From: JAXGTD01 sp040775095
Lineage (GTDB): Bacteria; Pseudomonadota; Gammaproteobacteria; Chromatiales; Chromatiaceae
Direction: 5' to 3'
DNA length: 46,394 nucleotides
NCBI GenBank assembly: GCA_040775095.1
Contig: JAXGTD010000018.1
Span: 1 to 46,394, forward strand
Part shown: positions 8,323 through 16,087 of the stretch, piece by piece
Layout: each line of letters opens with the position of its first letter
Numbering within the stretch: position 1 is the first letter of the stretch
Notes under the pieces: model-generated
Seen by the model: the letters and a program-made list of their open reading frames with translations, nothing else
Told to the model about the DNA's origin: nothing
Database searches by the model: none
Program-made: the position numbers and the translations under genes

Positions 8323-8898
8323 ATGAGCACGCTGCCACGGGTCTATCTGGTGCGCCATGGTGAGACCGCCTGGTCGCAAACCCATCGGCACACGGGCTTG
8401 ACCGATATCGCGCTGACGGACAATGGCGAGCGAGAGGCGCGCTCGGCCGCGACGCGCCTGACCGACCTGGCCCCGGTGCTGGTTCTCGGCAGTCCGCTTC
8501 AACGCGCAACACGAACCGCCGAGCTGGCCGGTTTTGGTGCCGCACTGCACACCGATGCGGACCTCGTGGAGTGGGACTACGGCGACTACGAGGGTCTGAC
8601 GACGGCGCAGATCCGGCAGACGCGACCGAGCTGGGATCTGTTTCGTGACGGTTGCCCGGGTGGAGAGCTCCCCGAGGCCATTGGGCGCCGTGCGGACCGG
8701 GTGGTGGATCGGCTACGGGCATGCGACGGCGACGCGCTGGTGTTTGCACATGGCCATCTGCTGCGGGTGCTCGCGGTGCGCTGGCTGGGCCTGCCGCCGG
8801 GGTACGGGCGCTACCTGGTGCTTTCGACCGCCACGGTGTCGGTGCTTGGCTACGAGCATGGTCGCGACGAACCAGCCCTGTTGCGATGGAATGACTGA
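8323..8898 (+). CDS. Histidine phosphatase family protein (phosphoglycerate-mutase-like)
   Basis: A 191-residue enzyme of the branch 1 histidine phosphatase superfamily. The catalytic LVRHGET motif lies near residues 9-15, followed by the Arg in SPLQRATRTAEL, the acid loop LVEWDYGDYEG and the second histidine in FAHGHLLRVLAVRW. The length and LVEWDYGDYEG suggest a small-molecule phosphatase such as the GpmB/CobC/SixA-like group rather than a glycolytic mutase. The substrate cannot be read from sequence. It starts 31 bases after hemP with no visible terminator between, so it probably shares the Fur-controlled transcript. Confidence 0.88.
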   Translation: MSTLPRVYLVRHGETAWSQTHRHTGLTDIALTDNGEREARSAATRLTDLAPVLVLGSPLQRATRTAELAGFGAALHTDADLVEWDYGDYEGLTTAQIRQTRPSWDLFRDGCPGGELPEAIGRRADRVVDRLRACDGDALVFAHGHLLRVLAVRWLGLPPGYGRYLVLSTATVSVLGYEHGRDEPALLRWND

Positions 8899-8977
8899 CC
8901 CGGACAGCCGGGTGCCGTCTGACTCCGTCCAGTCTCGACCCTGTTTCGCCGTCCCGCGGCGGGCTCATCGATCGTTC

Positions 8978-9129
8978 GTGGATGATTGTCGACATCATTG
9001 TTGACATGGCCAGAGCCGAAGTGCCACCACAGGCGCCAGGGATCGGTGAGTGGATGATTGTCGACATCATTGTTGACATGGCCAGAGTTGCGGCTATGTT
9101 TCGCGCCATCTGCAGAATAGTGTCGACAA
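8978..9129 (+). promoter_or_regulatory. Duplicated operator-like region of the prp regulator
   Basis: Two identical 38-bp direct repeats occupy 8978-9015 and 9050-9087, spaced 72 bases start to start. Each contains ttgtcgaca followed by ttgttgaca. A third tgtcgaca core sits at 9121-9128, near the probable start of the GntR gene. The core tgtcgaca is a perfect palindrome and has the GT-N2-AC layout favoured by FadR-type GntR proteins. The array is therefore a likely autoregulatory operator, perhaps shared with prpBCD. Confidence 0.6.
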
Positions 9130-9839
9130 CATGCGTGTCTGATTCCATTGGGGCCGTTACCGGCGAGGTTGCCACCATCGCCGATCGCGTGTTCGAGCAG
9201 ATGCGTCGCGCCATCGTCGAGGGAGAGATCCCTGCCGGCAGCAAGATCAGCGAGCCGGCAATGGCCGAGCGCTTTCGCATCAGTCGCGGACCCCTGCGTG
9301 AGGCCATGCGACGGCTGGAATCGACTAATCTGGTCGAACGTCGGCCCAACGTCGGCGCGCGGGTGATCACGCTCAGCAACGCGCAACTGATCGAGATCTA
9401 CCAGATCCGGGAGGCACTTGAGGGCATGGCCGCGCGGCTGGCGGCGCAACGGATGACGGACGATGCCATTGCCGAGCTCCGCGTGCTCCTGGAACCGCAT
9501 CATCGGGACTTGGCCGACGAACAATGGCAGACCTCTTTCCAACAAGAGGGCGATCTGGAGCTCCACGATCGTATCGTCGACGGCGCCGGCAATCGTCGGC
9601 TGATCGGCATGCTCTGCGACGACCTCTATCACCTCGCGCGCATGTACCGCTGCCAGTTCGGTATAAAGAGTGGTCGGGCCCGGGACGCCCTCAAGGAACA
9701 CGCCATGGTGGTGGACGCCATCGCGGAGCGCGACGGCGAGTTGGCCGAGTGGCTCATGCGCCGCCACATCCGGGCGTCGCGGCGTCATGTCGAACGACAG
9801 CTCGGTGCGATTGCGGGCCCCCCCGAACTGCGGGGTTGA
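9096..9839 (+). CDS. GntR-family (FadR/FCD) regulator, probable prp operon regulator
   Basis: The protein has 247 residues from ATG 9096, or 234 from the alternative GTG at 9135; neither has a convincing ribosome site. The open frame extends to 8982, but that part covers the repeated operator-like DNA and is unlikely to be coding. The N-terminal winged helix-turn-helix is clear (IADRVFEQMRRAIVEGEIPA, then MAERFRISRGPLREAMRRLE and VERRPNVGARV). The C-terminal all-helical FCD domain contains YQIREALEGMAARLAA, FQQEGDLELHDRIVDGAGN and RDALKEHAMVVDAIAERD. Its position directly before prpBCD indicates control of propionate catabolism, as for GntR-type PrpQ regulators in other proteobacteria. The effector is probably a methylcitrate-pathway intermediate (inference). 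Confidence 0.88.
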   Translation: MFRAICRIVSTTCVSDSIGAVTGEVATIADRVFEQMRRAIVEGEIPAGSKISEPAMAERFRISRGPLREAMRRLESTNLVERRPNVGARVITLSNAQLIEIYQIREALEGMAARLAAQRMTDDAIAELRVLLEPHHRDLADEQWQTSFQQEGDLELHDRIVDGAGNRRLIGMLCDDLYHLARMYRCQFGIKSGRARDALKEHAMVVDAIAERDGELAEWLMRRHIRASRRHVERQLGAIAGPPELRG

Positions 9840-9858
9840 CCCCCATCGATGCCGGGGG
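9821..9858 (+). terminator. Hairpins between the GntR gene and prpB
   Basis: A ccccg/cgggg stem (9821-9835) overlaps the end of the GntR gene, and a second stem ccccc/ggggg (9840-9844 with 9854-9858) follows. They could attenuate read-through into prpB. No T-run follows, so the role is uncertain. Confidence 0.3.
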
Positions 9859-9964
9859 CGCGGCGACGGACGGGCGAGGGGGGCTCGGCCTGGCCCCAAC
9901 CCGGCCCAACCTTTGTGTGCTGCCATTCGGCAACCAGCCAAGACGACCGACAGCGAGGTCCCGC

Positions 9965-10846
9965 ATGACCGACAAGATGACACCCGGCGCCAGGTTGCGC
10001 CAGGCCGTGGAAGACGAACAGCCGTTGCAGGTGGTCGGCGCGATCAATGCCTATCACGCGTTGATGGCCGAGCGCACGGGCTACCGCGCCCTGTACCTGT
10101 CGGGGGGCGGCGTTGCGGCCGCCTCCTATGGATTGCCGGACCTCGGCATGACGAGCCTCGACGAGGTGCTCGAGGACGTGCGGCGGATTACCTACGCCAC
10201 GGATCTGCCGTTGCTGGTGGATGCCGACACCGGTTTCGGGGGCGCCCTCAATATTGCCCGCACCGTGCGCCAGATGGGCCGTGCCGGGGCTGCCGGATGC
10301 CACATCGAGGACCAGGTCGCGGCCAAGCGCTGTGGTCATCGGCCGGGCAAGGCGATCGTCTCCAGGCAAGAGATGGTCGACCGCATCAAGGCGGCCGTGG
10401 ATGCCCGCGGCGCGGGGTTCGTGATCATGGCCCGCACCGACGCGCTGGCCGTCCACGGCATCGACGCGGCCATCGAGCGTGCGGTCGCCTGTGTCGAGGC
10501 CGGCGCCGACATGATCTTTCCGGAGGCAATGATCAACCTGGACCAGTATCGCCGCATGGTGGCCGCTGTCGATGTGCCTGTGCTGGCCAACATCACCGAG
10601 TTTGGCGCGACGCCGTACTACACGGCCGACGAGCTCGGTCGCGCGGGCGTCGGGCTGGTGCTCTATCCCCTGTCCGCATTCCGCGCCATGAACCAGGCGG
10701 CGCTGAACGTCTATCGGACGATCCGCGCCGAGGGTACGCAGGCCAAGGTTGTCGACAGCATGCAGACACGCGTGGAGCTGTACGATTTCCTGGGCTATCA
10801 CGCCTACGAGGAGAAGCTCGACGAGCTGTTCGCGAAGGGTGAATGA
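9965..10846 (+). CDS. prpB: 2-methylisocitrate lyase
   Basis: The 293-residue enzyme cleaves 2-methylisocitrate to pyruvate and succinate, the last step of the methylcitrate cycle. The TIM-barrel of the isocitrate lyase/PEP mutase family is clear: YLSGGGVAAASYGLPDLGM, the metal-binding LLVDADTGFGG, HIEDQ, and the catalytic KRCGHRPGK with Cys123. The E. coli enzyme also has its catalytic Cys at about this position. KRCGH separates PrpB from carboxyphosphonoenolpyruvate mutases. The start has GAGG upstream. It is followed by prpC after 81 bases and is probably in the same operon. Confidence 0.96.
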   Translation: MTDKMTPGARLRQAVEDEQPLQVVGAINAYHALMAERTGYRALYLSGGGVAAASYGLPDLGMTSLDEVLEDVRRITYATDLPLLVDADTGFGGALNIARTVRQMGRAGAAGCHIEDQVAAKRCGHRPGKAIVSRQEMVDRIKAAVDARGAGFVIMARTDALAVHGIDAAIERAVACVEAGADMIFPEAMINLDQYRRMVAAVDVPVLANITEFGATPYYTADELGRAGVGLVLYPLSAFRAMNQAALNVYRTIRAEGTQAKVVDSMQTRVELYDFLGYHAYEEKLDELFAKGE

Positions 10847-10927
10847 TGCCGGCCTGACTGGTCGGAGAGGCCGCGATGGAAGGCGACCACGACAACGAAA
10901 ACAGGCACCACGATCGAGGAGACGACA

Positions 10928-12079
10928 ATGGCCGAGAGTCCGCTGCCGAAGCCGAAGCCAAAAAAGTCCGTCGCCCTGTCCGGCACCGTCGCCGGCAATA
11001 CCTCAATCTGCACCGTTGGGCGAACCGGTAACGATCTGCACTATCGCGGTTATGACATCCTGGACTTCGCCGACCAGGCCGAATTCGAGGAGATCGCGCA
11101 TCTGCTGATCCATGAGCGCTTGCCGGACCGGGCCGAGCTGGCCGCTTATAAGCGCAAGCTCGGGTCTCTGCGCGGTCTGCCCGCGGCGCTGAAGACGGTG
11201 CTGGAGCAGTTGCCGCCGTCTGCCCATCCGATGGACGTGCTGCGCACCGGCTGCTCGGTGCTGGGGACCCTGGAGCCGGAGAAGGACAACATGGCGGCGG
11301 CCGCGGCGCGCGCCATCGGCGACCGGCTGATGGCGAGCCTCGGCTCGATGCTGCTGTACTGGTACCACTTCGCGCGCAATGGCCGGCGCATCGAGGTCGA
11401 GACCGACGACGAGTCCATCGGCGGACACTTCCTGCACCTGTTGCACGGCAAGGCACCCGCGGAGCCCTGGGTGCGGGCTATGCACACGTCGCTGATCCTG
11501 TACGCGGAGCACGAGTTCAACGCGTCGACCTTCGCCGCGCGGGTCATCGCTGGGACCAGCTCGGATCTGTACTCGGCGATCACCGGCGCCATCGGCGCGC
11601 TGCGGGGACCCAAACACGGCGGCGCGAACGAGGCGGCCTGCGAGATCCAGCAGCGCTATGCGAGCGCTGACGAGGCCGAGGCGGACATCACCGAACGTGT
11701 CGGGCGAAGAGAGATCGTCATCGGCTTCGGCCACCCGGTCTACAGCACCGGCGACCCTCGCAACAAGGTGATCAAGTTGGTTGCCCGGCGTTTGTCCGAG
11801 GCCAACGGCAATCTGCGGATGTTCGAAGTCGCCGAGCGACTGGAGACCCTGATGTGGGACATGAAAAAGATGTTCCCCAACCTGGATTGGTTCTCGGCGG
11901 TGTCCTATGCGCAGATGGGCGTGCCCGCGGCGCTGTTCACGCCACTGTTCGTGATCGCCCGCACCTCGGGTTGGGTGGCCCATGTCATCGAGCAGCGCAT
12001 CGACGGCAAGATTATCCGCCCGAGCGCCAACTACGCCGGCCCGGAGAACCGGCGCTGGGTCCCCATCGAGCGGCGCTGA
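10928..12079 (+). CDS. prpC: 2-methylcitrate synthase
   Basis: The 383-residue enzyme condenses propionyl-CoA with oxaloacetate. Citrate synthase family features are present: GLAGNTSI-like start (LSGTVAGNTSICTVG), YRGYDI, AEHEFNASTFAARV, GPKHGGANEAA with an active-site His, GFGHPVYSTGDPR with the second His, and LDWFSAVSYAQMG with the catalytic Asp. The length and YRGYDI-type N-terminus fit short methylcitrate synthases rather than the longer hexameric citrate synthases. A lysine/proline-rich N-terminal tail (PKPKPKKS) is unusual. GAGGAG precedes the start by 7 bases. Confidence 0.95.
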   Translation: MAESPLPKPKPKKSVALSGTVAGNTSICTVGRTGNDLHYRGYDILDFADQAEFEEIAHLLIHERLPDRAELAAYKRKLGSLRGLPAALKTVLEQLPPSAHPMDVLRTGCSVLGTLEPEKDNMAAAAARAIGDRLMASLGSMLLYWYHFARNGRRIEVETDDESIGGHFLHLLHGKAPAEPWVRAMHTSLILYAEHEFNASTFAARVIAGTSSDLYSAITGAIGALRGPKHGGANEAACEIQQRYASADEAEADITERVGRREIVIGFGHPVYSTGDPRNKVIKLVARRLSEANGNLRMFEVAERLETLMWDMKKMFPNLDWFSAVSYAQMGVPAALFTPLFVIARTSGWVAHVIEQRIDGKIIRPSANYAGPENRRWVPIERR

Positions 12080-12181
12080 AAGTGGGTTTGGGAACTGCCC
12101 CCTGGCGTTTCCCCAGGGCGCGAAACAGGGAAAATCGCCACTCTTCGCCCCTCGCGATCGCAACCTGACAACGCTATCCGA

Positions 12182-13630
12182 ATGTCTATGCACACCGCCG
12201 ATGCCAATGTCCGCCCGCATCCCGACTCGGAACTGGTCGCCATCGCCGACTACGTCTGCGACCACGAGACCAACTCCGCCGAGGCCATCACCACGGCCCG
12301 CCACTGCCTGATGGACGCGCTGGGTTGCGCGATGCTGGCCCTGCAGTACCCCGAGTGCACCAAGCACCTGGGGCCCATCGTCCCGGGCACGACCGTGCCG
12401 CACGGCGCCAGGGTGCCCGGCACGCCATTCGCGCTCGACCCGGTCACAGCCGCGTGGGACATCGGCGCGATGGTGCGCTGGCTCGACTTCAACGACACCT
12501 GGCTGGCCGCCGAGTGGGGTCATCCATCCGACAATCTGGGCGCGATCCTGGGGTTAGGCGATTACCTCTCGCGCAAGGCCATGGCCGAGGGCGATGCGCC
12601 AATGACCGTCGGCGATGTGCTGCAGGCCATGATCAAGGCCCACGAGATCCAGGGTGTCCTCGCGCTTGCGAACAGCTACAACCGCGTCGGCCTGGATCAC
12701 GTGTTGCTGGTCAAGGTGGCCTCGGCCGGCGTCTCGGCGTGGATGCTGGGTCAGAGCAAAGAACAGGTCATCGACACGCTGAGCCAGGCCTGGGTCGACG
12801 GTCAGTCGCTGCGCACCTATCGGCACGCACCGAATACCGGATCGCGCAAGTCCTGGGCCGCCGGCGATGCCAGCTCGCGGGCCGTGCGTCTGGCCATGAT
12901 GGTCAGTAAGGGAGAGATGGGGCTGCCCTCGGTGCTGAGCGCGCCGACCTGGGGCTTCTACGACGTGTTGTTCAACGGCAACCGGTTTGATGTCCAGCGC
13001 CCCTATGGCAGCTACGTGATGGAGAACATTCTGTTCAAGATCAGCTTTCCGGCCGAGTTTCACGCCCAGACAGCGGTGGAGTGCGCGATGGCGCTGCACG
13101 CTCAGGTCAAGGAGCGCATCGACGAGATCGCGCGCGTCGAGCTCAAGACCCAGGAATCGGCCGTGCGCATCATCAGCAAAGACGGTCCGCTGCACAACCC
13201 CGCCGACCGCGACCACTGCCTGCAGTACATGGTTGCCGTGGCGCTGATCTTCGGCAGGCTCACCGCGGCCGACTACGAGGACGAGGTCGCGGCGGACCCG
13301 CGCATCGATGCGCTGCGCGAGCGCATGACCGTCTCCGAGGATCCGCGCTATACGCGGGAGTATCTGGACCCGGACAAGCGCGCGATCGGCAACGCGGTAC
13401 AGGTGTTTTTTCGCGACGGCAGCAGCAGCGAGAAGGTCGAGGTCGACTATCCGATCGGTCATAGACGCCGTCGCGCGGAGGGCATCCCGTTGCTCGAGGC
13501 CAAGTTCCTAAACGCGCTGAAGACCCGCTTCCCAAAGGGACATGCGCGGCGCATCTACGATGCTTGCCAGGACGAGGCGGCCCTGATGGCGACGCCGCTG
13601 AACCGCTTCATGGACTGGTTCGTGCCCTGA
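12182..13630 (+). CDS. prpD: 2-methylcitrate dehydratase
   Basis: A 482-residue MmgE/PrpD-family enzyme that dehydrates 2-methylcitrate to 2-methyl-cis-aconitate. Visible family segments include DALGCAMLAL, RWLDFNDTWLAAEWGHPSDN, RTYRHAPNTGSRKSWAAGDA, and the C-terminal YDPIGH-like DYPIGHRRRRAEG. The length equals that of E. coli PrpD. No acnD or prpF is beside it, so the classical PrpD route is used and rehydration would need an aconitase encoded elsewhere. The 102-base gap from prpC contains a ccctgg/ccaggg stem (12100-12118) that may stabilise or attenuate the message. The start has only a weak ribosome site. Confidence 0.95.
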   Translation: MSMHTADANVRPHPDSELVAIADYVCDHETNSAEAITTARHCLMDALGCAMLALQYPECTKHLGPIVPGTTVPHGARVPGTPFALDPVTAAWDIGAMVRWLDFNDTWLAAEWGHPSDNLGAILGLGDYLSRKAMAEGDAPMTVGDVLQAMIKAHEIQGVLALANSYNRVGLDHVLLVKVASAGVSAWMLGQSKEQVIDTLSQAWVDGQSLRTYRHAPNTGSRKSWAAGDASSRAVRLAMMVSKGEMGLPSVLSAPTWGFYDVLFNGNRFDVQRPYGSYVMENILFKISFPAEFHAQTAVECAMALHAQVKERIDEIARVELKTQESAVRIISKDGPLHNPADRDHCLQYMVAVALIFGRLTAADYEDEVAADPRIDALRERMTVSEDPRYTREYLDPDKRAIGNAVQVFFRDGSSSEKVEVDYPIGHRRRRAEGIPLLEAKFLNALKTRFPKGHARRIYDACQDEAALMATPLNRFMDWFVP

Positions 13631-13649
13631 GCCGATGCGTGGACGTCGG

Positions 13650-13674
13650 GCAACCGCCTGCAGCGCGCGGTTGC
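13650..13674 (+). terminator. Hairpin after prpD
   Basis: Perfect 8-bp arms gcaaccgc (13650-13657) and gcggttgc (13667-13674) enclose a 9-base loop, 20 bases past the prpD stop. There is no T-run. It is a plausible end for the prp operon, facing the convergent yceH gene. Confidence 0.4.
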
Positions 13675-13764
13675 GTCGACAGGACGTGAGCGAGACCTCG
13701 ATGGCCGCGCGCCTTGTCGCAGCGGTCTATGCGCCCCGGCGAGGAACGGCGCCTGGGGCGCCGG

Positions 13765-14418
13765 CTACTGGCCGATGGTCTGCTTCAGGGCATCGAGCTC
13801 GATGCGCAGCGAGGCGACCTCGGCCTCCAGGCGCTCGATGCGCTGGTCGGTCTCGCTGCCACGCCGTGTTGCCGGGGCAGCAGCCGATGCCGGCAGCTCC
13901 TGTTCTGGCTCGCCGCAGAGCAGATGGGCGTAGCGCTCCTCGCGCATGCCGGACAGGCGCGGCAGCTCCACCACCAACGGTGGCTCCCGCTCCTCGAGGG
14001 CCCGCAGGGTGTCGCCGACGGCACCAAGATCGGCGAAGTCGGCGAGGCGGGCGGCGTTGGTGCGCAGCTCCCCGAGGGTCTGTGGGCCGCGCAGCATCAG
14101 CACGCACAGCAGGGCCTGTTGCTGGCGATCGAGCTTGAAGTGGCCCGTCATTCTGTGATCGTAGCGCTCGGTCCGGCCGCTGAAGCTGGCGTGGACCAAC
14201 GCCCGGTCGCGCAGCAGATTGACCGTGTGCCCAACCTCCCCGACCTCGAGCCGCATGACCGGCGAGCGGCTGGTCTTCTGATTGCACGCGGTGACCAACC
14301 CATTCAGCGTCAGCGGATACTGGTCGGGGGTACTGCGCTGCTTCTCCATCAGACAGCCAAGGACGCGCGCCTCGACCTGGGTCAGCAGGGGTTGCGGGGA
14401 TTCGGTCGTGTCATTCAT
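13765..14418 (-). CDS. yceH: YceH family protein (DUF480)
   Basis: A 217-residue protein with the characteristic N-terminus VEARVLGCLMEKQRSTPDQYPLTLNGLVTACNQKT, which forms the first of two winged-helix units. The second includes LMLRGPQTLGELRTNAARL and the conserved PRLSGMREERYAHLLCG. The C-terminal 30 residues (TDQRIERLEAEVASLRIELDALKQ) form a predicted coiled coil. The biochemical function of the family is not established; DNA binding is plausible from the fold. The gene overlaps the end of the upstream hydrolase gene by 8 bases, so it is translationally coupled to the asmA-hydrolase block. Confidence 0.92.
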   Translation of the reverse strand: MNDTTESPQPLLTQVEARVLGCLMEKQRSTPDQYPLTLNGLVTACNQKTSRSPVMRLEVGEVGHTVNLLRDRALVHASFSGRTERYDHRMTGHFKLDRQQQALLCVLMLRGPQTLGELRTNAARLADFADLGAVGDTLRALEEREPPLVVELPRLSGMREERYAHLLCGEPEQELPASAAAPATRRGSETDQRIERLEAEVASLRIELDALKQTIGQ

Positions 14419-16060
14419 GTCCGGGGGGATCGGCGGAGGTGTTGGAAAGCGTCATTGAACCGTAAACAGGCGAGCGGGGCAAAGGCGCGACCCGTGCGGG
14501 GGCCAGGCCCCGGGTCCGTGGTGGACGGCCCGGCATCGCCTCCCCGGGGTCGGCGGCGTCCTTCCCGTCTCCGGACTCAGGCCGGGGCGCGGCCCCACTG
14601 GCGGTGTCAAGGCCGAGGAACGCGAGAATCCGTGCCTCGACATAGGCGTAAAAGGGGTTCCAGCGCAGTCGCAACATCTCCGAGGCCGGTATCTGCAGCA
14701 CGCCGCGCTCCCCACGCAGCGCGATGTCGCCAAGCCGGATGCCGGGACTCTCCTTGGTCGGGTGGCCACCGTAAAGGGGATCCCCCGGGGGAAAGGGCAG
14801 TGAGACGTGCGCGAGTGAGTAGATGTCTTCGGGCCAGGCCAGACCGATGTGTGAATCCTCACTGGCCGCGTCTCCGGGCTGCCTGCGTCGTTCGATGAGG
14901 TCCCAACTCTTGGTGTTGTCGTTGGTCACCAGGCTGAGCGTGAAGGACAGAGTCGGATCGTCGCCGAGGGACCGGATCTCACCGATGGGGTCAGTTTTCA
15001 GGATCGGCTCCATCTCCGCCAGGCGATTGATGTCGAAGAGAACCAGCTCGTGGTTACCCGCCGGCAGTCGCCTGAACAGGCCATCGACCAGCGCTGCCGT
15101 CGAGACCGTTGCATCGACCACCGACGCGAAGGCCAACAGCGGTGGGAAGCGCTCGAGCTTCCCGGACGCGGAGAGTCGGCCCAGGTCGACCTGGATCTGA
15201 CGGGTCAGACGGTAGACGACGTCCCCCGCGTTGACAGCGAAAGAGCCATACTTGTATGGGTCGTATTCGGGCAGAATCGCGTTCCACGCCAGCTTGTCGA
15301 GCCCGAGCAGGTGACCCAGCCTCGCCTGCCAGACCGCAAAGGCCGCCGCGGAGCTGACGCCGATCGCCGGCGAGAGCAACACCAGTCGCCGCGCCTTTGG
15401 TAGCGTCTCGTCTTCCAACGCGGAGAGCGCGTAATGCACGGCCAGGGCCGCACCGTTGGAATAGCCGACGATATCGATTGGCGCGTCCCCGGCCTGTTCG
15501 GCCAGATGCCGCATGGCCAGGCGCACCGCTGCGGCCATGTCCTGCCAGGTGACCTCCAGCAGACCCGAGGGTGCGGTGCCATGTCCCGGGAGCCGCAGGC
15601 CGAGCACCAGCGCGCCCGCGTCGTGAAATCGCTCGCCCAGATGGCGAAGGCTATAGGGTGAGTCGGACATGCCGTGCAGCAGCAGCACCGCCGCCTTCGG
15701 CGTCTCGGCGGGAAGGACAAAGCTGTGGTTCCAGTCTGGTGTCCAGCGCGCCGGATCCGAGAAACTCCCCTTGTGATACCGGTTGATCAGACGGCGCTCG
15801 TCGGCCGGGATGCGCGCGTAGACCTGCTCGTCGAGCTGCCTGAACAGGCGCTCCTCGAGGGCGAGATAGCCGACGAGGCTGTCGACGTCCGAATCCTCCG
15901 TGAACTCCTCGTCGAGCTCGGCGGTGTGCCAGACATCCAGATCCGGTTGGTCTTCCAGGTATCGGACGAAGACGACGACGAACACCAATAAGGCGCCCGC
16001 GCAGCCGTAGAGGGTCGCCGTGACGAGCCGATGGGCCAGGTGTGTCAACTTAAAGCGCAT
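14411..16060 (-). CDS. Membrane-anchored alpha/beta hydrolase
   Basis: The protein has 549 residues. An N-terminal transmembrane segment (about 12-33, LVTATLYGCAGALLVFVVVF) should anchor it in the inner membrane with the catalytic part in the periplasm. The hydrolase core starts near residue 122: oxyanion-loop LLLHGMSDSPYSLRHLG (about 127-143), LRLPGHGTAP, and the nucleophile elbow VGYSNGAAL with Ser201. The C-terminal 60 residues are proline/arginine-rich and look disordered. The acid and histidine of the triad could not be placed with confidence. A lysophospholipase-like or esterase activity is plausible; the substrate is unknown. It lies 27 bases after the asmA-like gene and overlaps yceH, so the three probably form one operon. 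Confidence 0.8.
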   Translation of the reverse strand: MRFKLTHLAHRLVTATLYGCAGALLVFVVVFVRYLEDQPDLDVWHTAELDEEFTEDSDVDSLVGYLALEERLFRQLDEQVYARIPADERRLINRYHKGSFSDPARWTPDWNHSFVLPAETPKAAVLLLHGMSDSPYSLRHLGERFHDAGALVLGLRLPGHGTAPSGLLEVTWQDMAAAVRLAMRHLAEQAGDAPIDIVGYSNGAALAVHYALSALEDETLPKARRLVLLSPAIGVSSAAAFAVWQARLGHLLGLDKLAWNAILPEYDPYKYGSFAVNAGDVVYRLTRQIQVDLGRLSASGKLERFPPLLAFASVVDATVSTAALVDGLFRRLPAGNHELVLFDINRLAEMEPILKTDPIGEIRSLGDDPTLSFTLSLVTNDNTKSWDLIERRRQPGDAASEDSHIGLAWPEDIYSLAHVSLPFPPGDPLYGGHPTKESPGIRLGDIALRGERGVLQIPASEMLRLRWNPFYAYVEARILAFLGLDTASGAAPRPESGDGKDAADPGEAMPGRPPRTRGLAPARVAPLPRSPVYGSMTLSNTSADPPGHE

Positions 16061-16087
16061 GGCGCGTGCTCCCGGAACGATGCCGAA

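Noticed and set aside
8978..9087. Possible CRISPR-like repeats
   Set aside because: Only two repeats, with a single 34-base intervening sequence, no cas genes, and the repeats contain regulator-type palindromes.
8982..9095. N-terminal extension of the GntR regulator
   Set aside because: It translates the duplicated operator-like repeats and lacks a ribosome site; the family N-terminus begins later.
9524..10846. Apparent extension of PrpB upstream into the GntR gene
   Set aside because: The PrpB N-terminus is conserved from 9965, and the extension would read through the GntR gene in another frame.
13714..14898. Plus-strand frame (394 codons) opposite yceH and the hydrolase
   Set aside because: It is a shadow of yceH and the hydrolase gene, low in protein-like composition.
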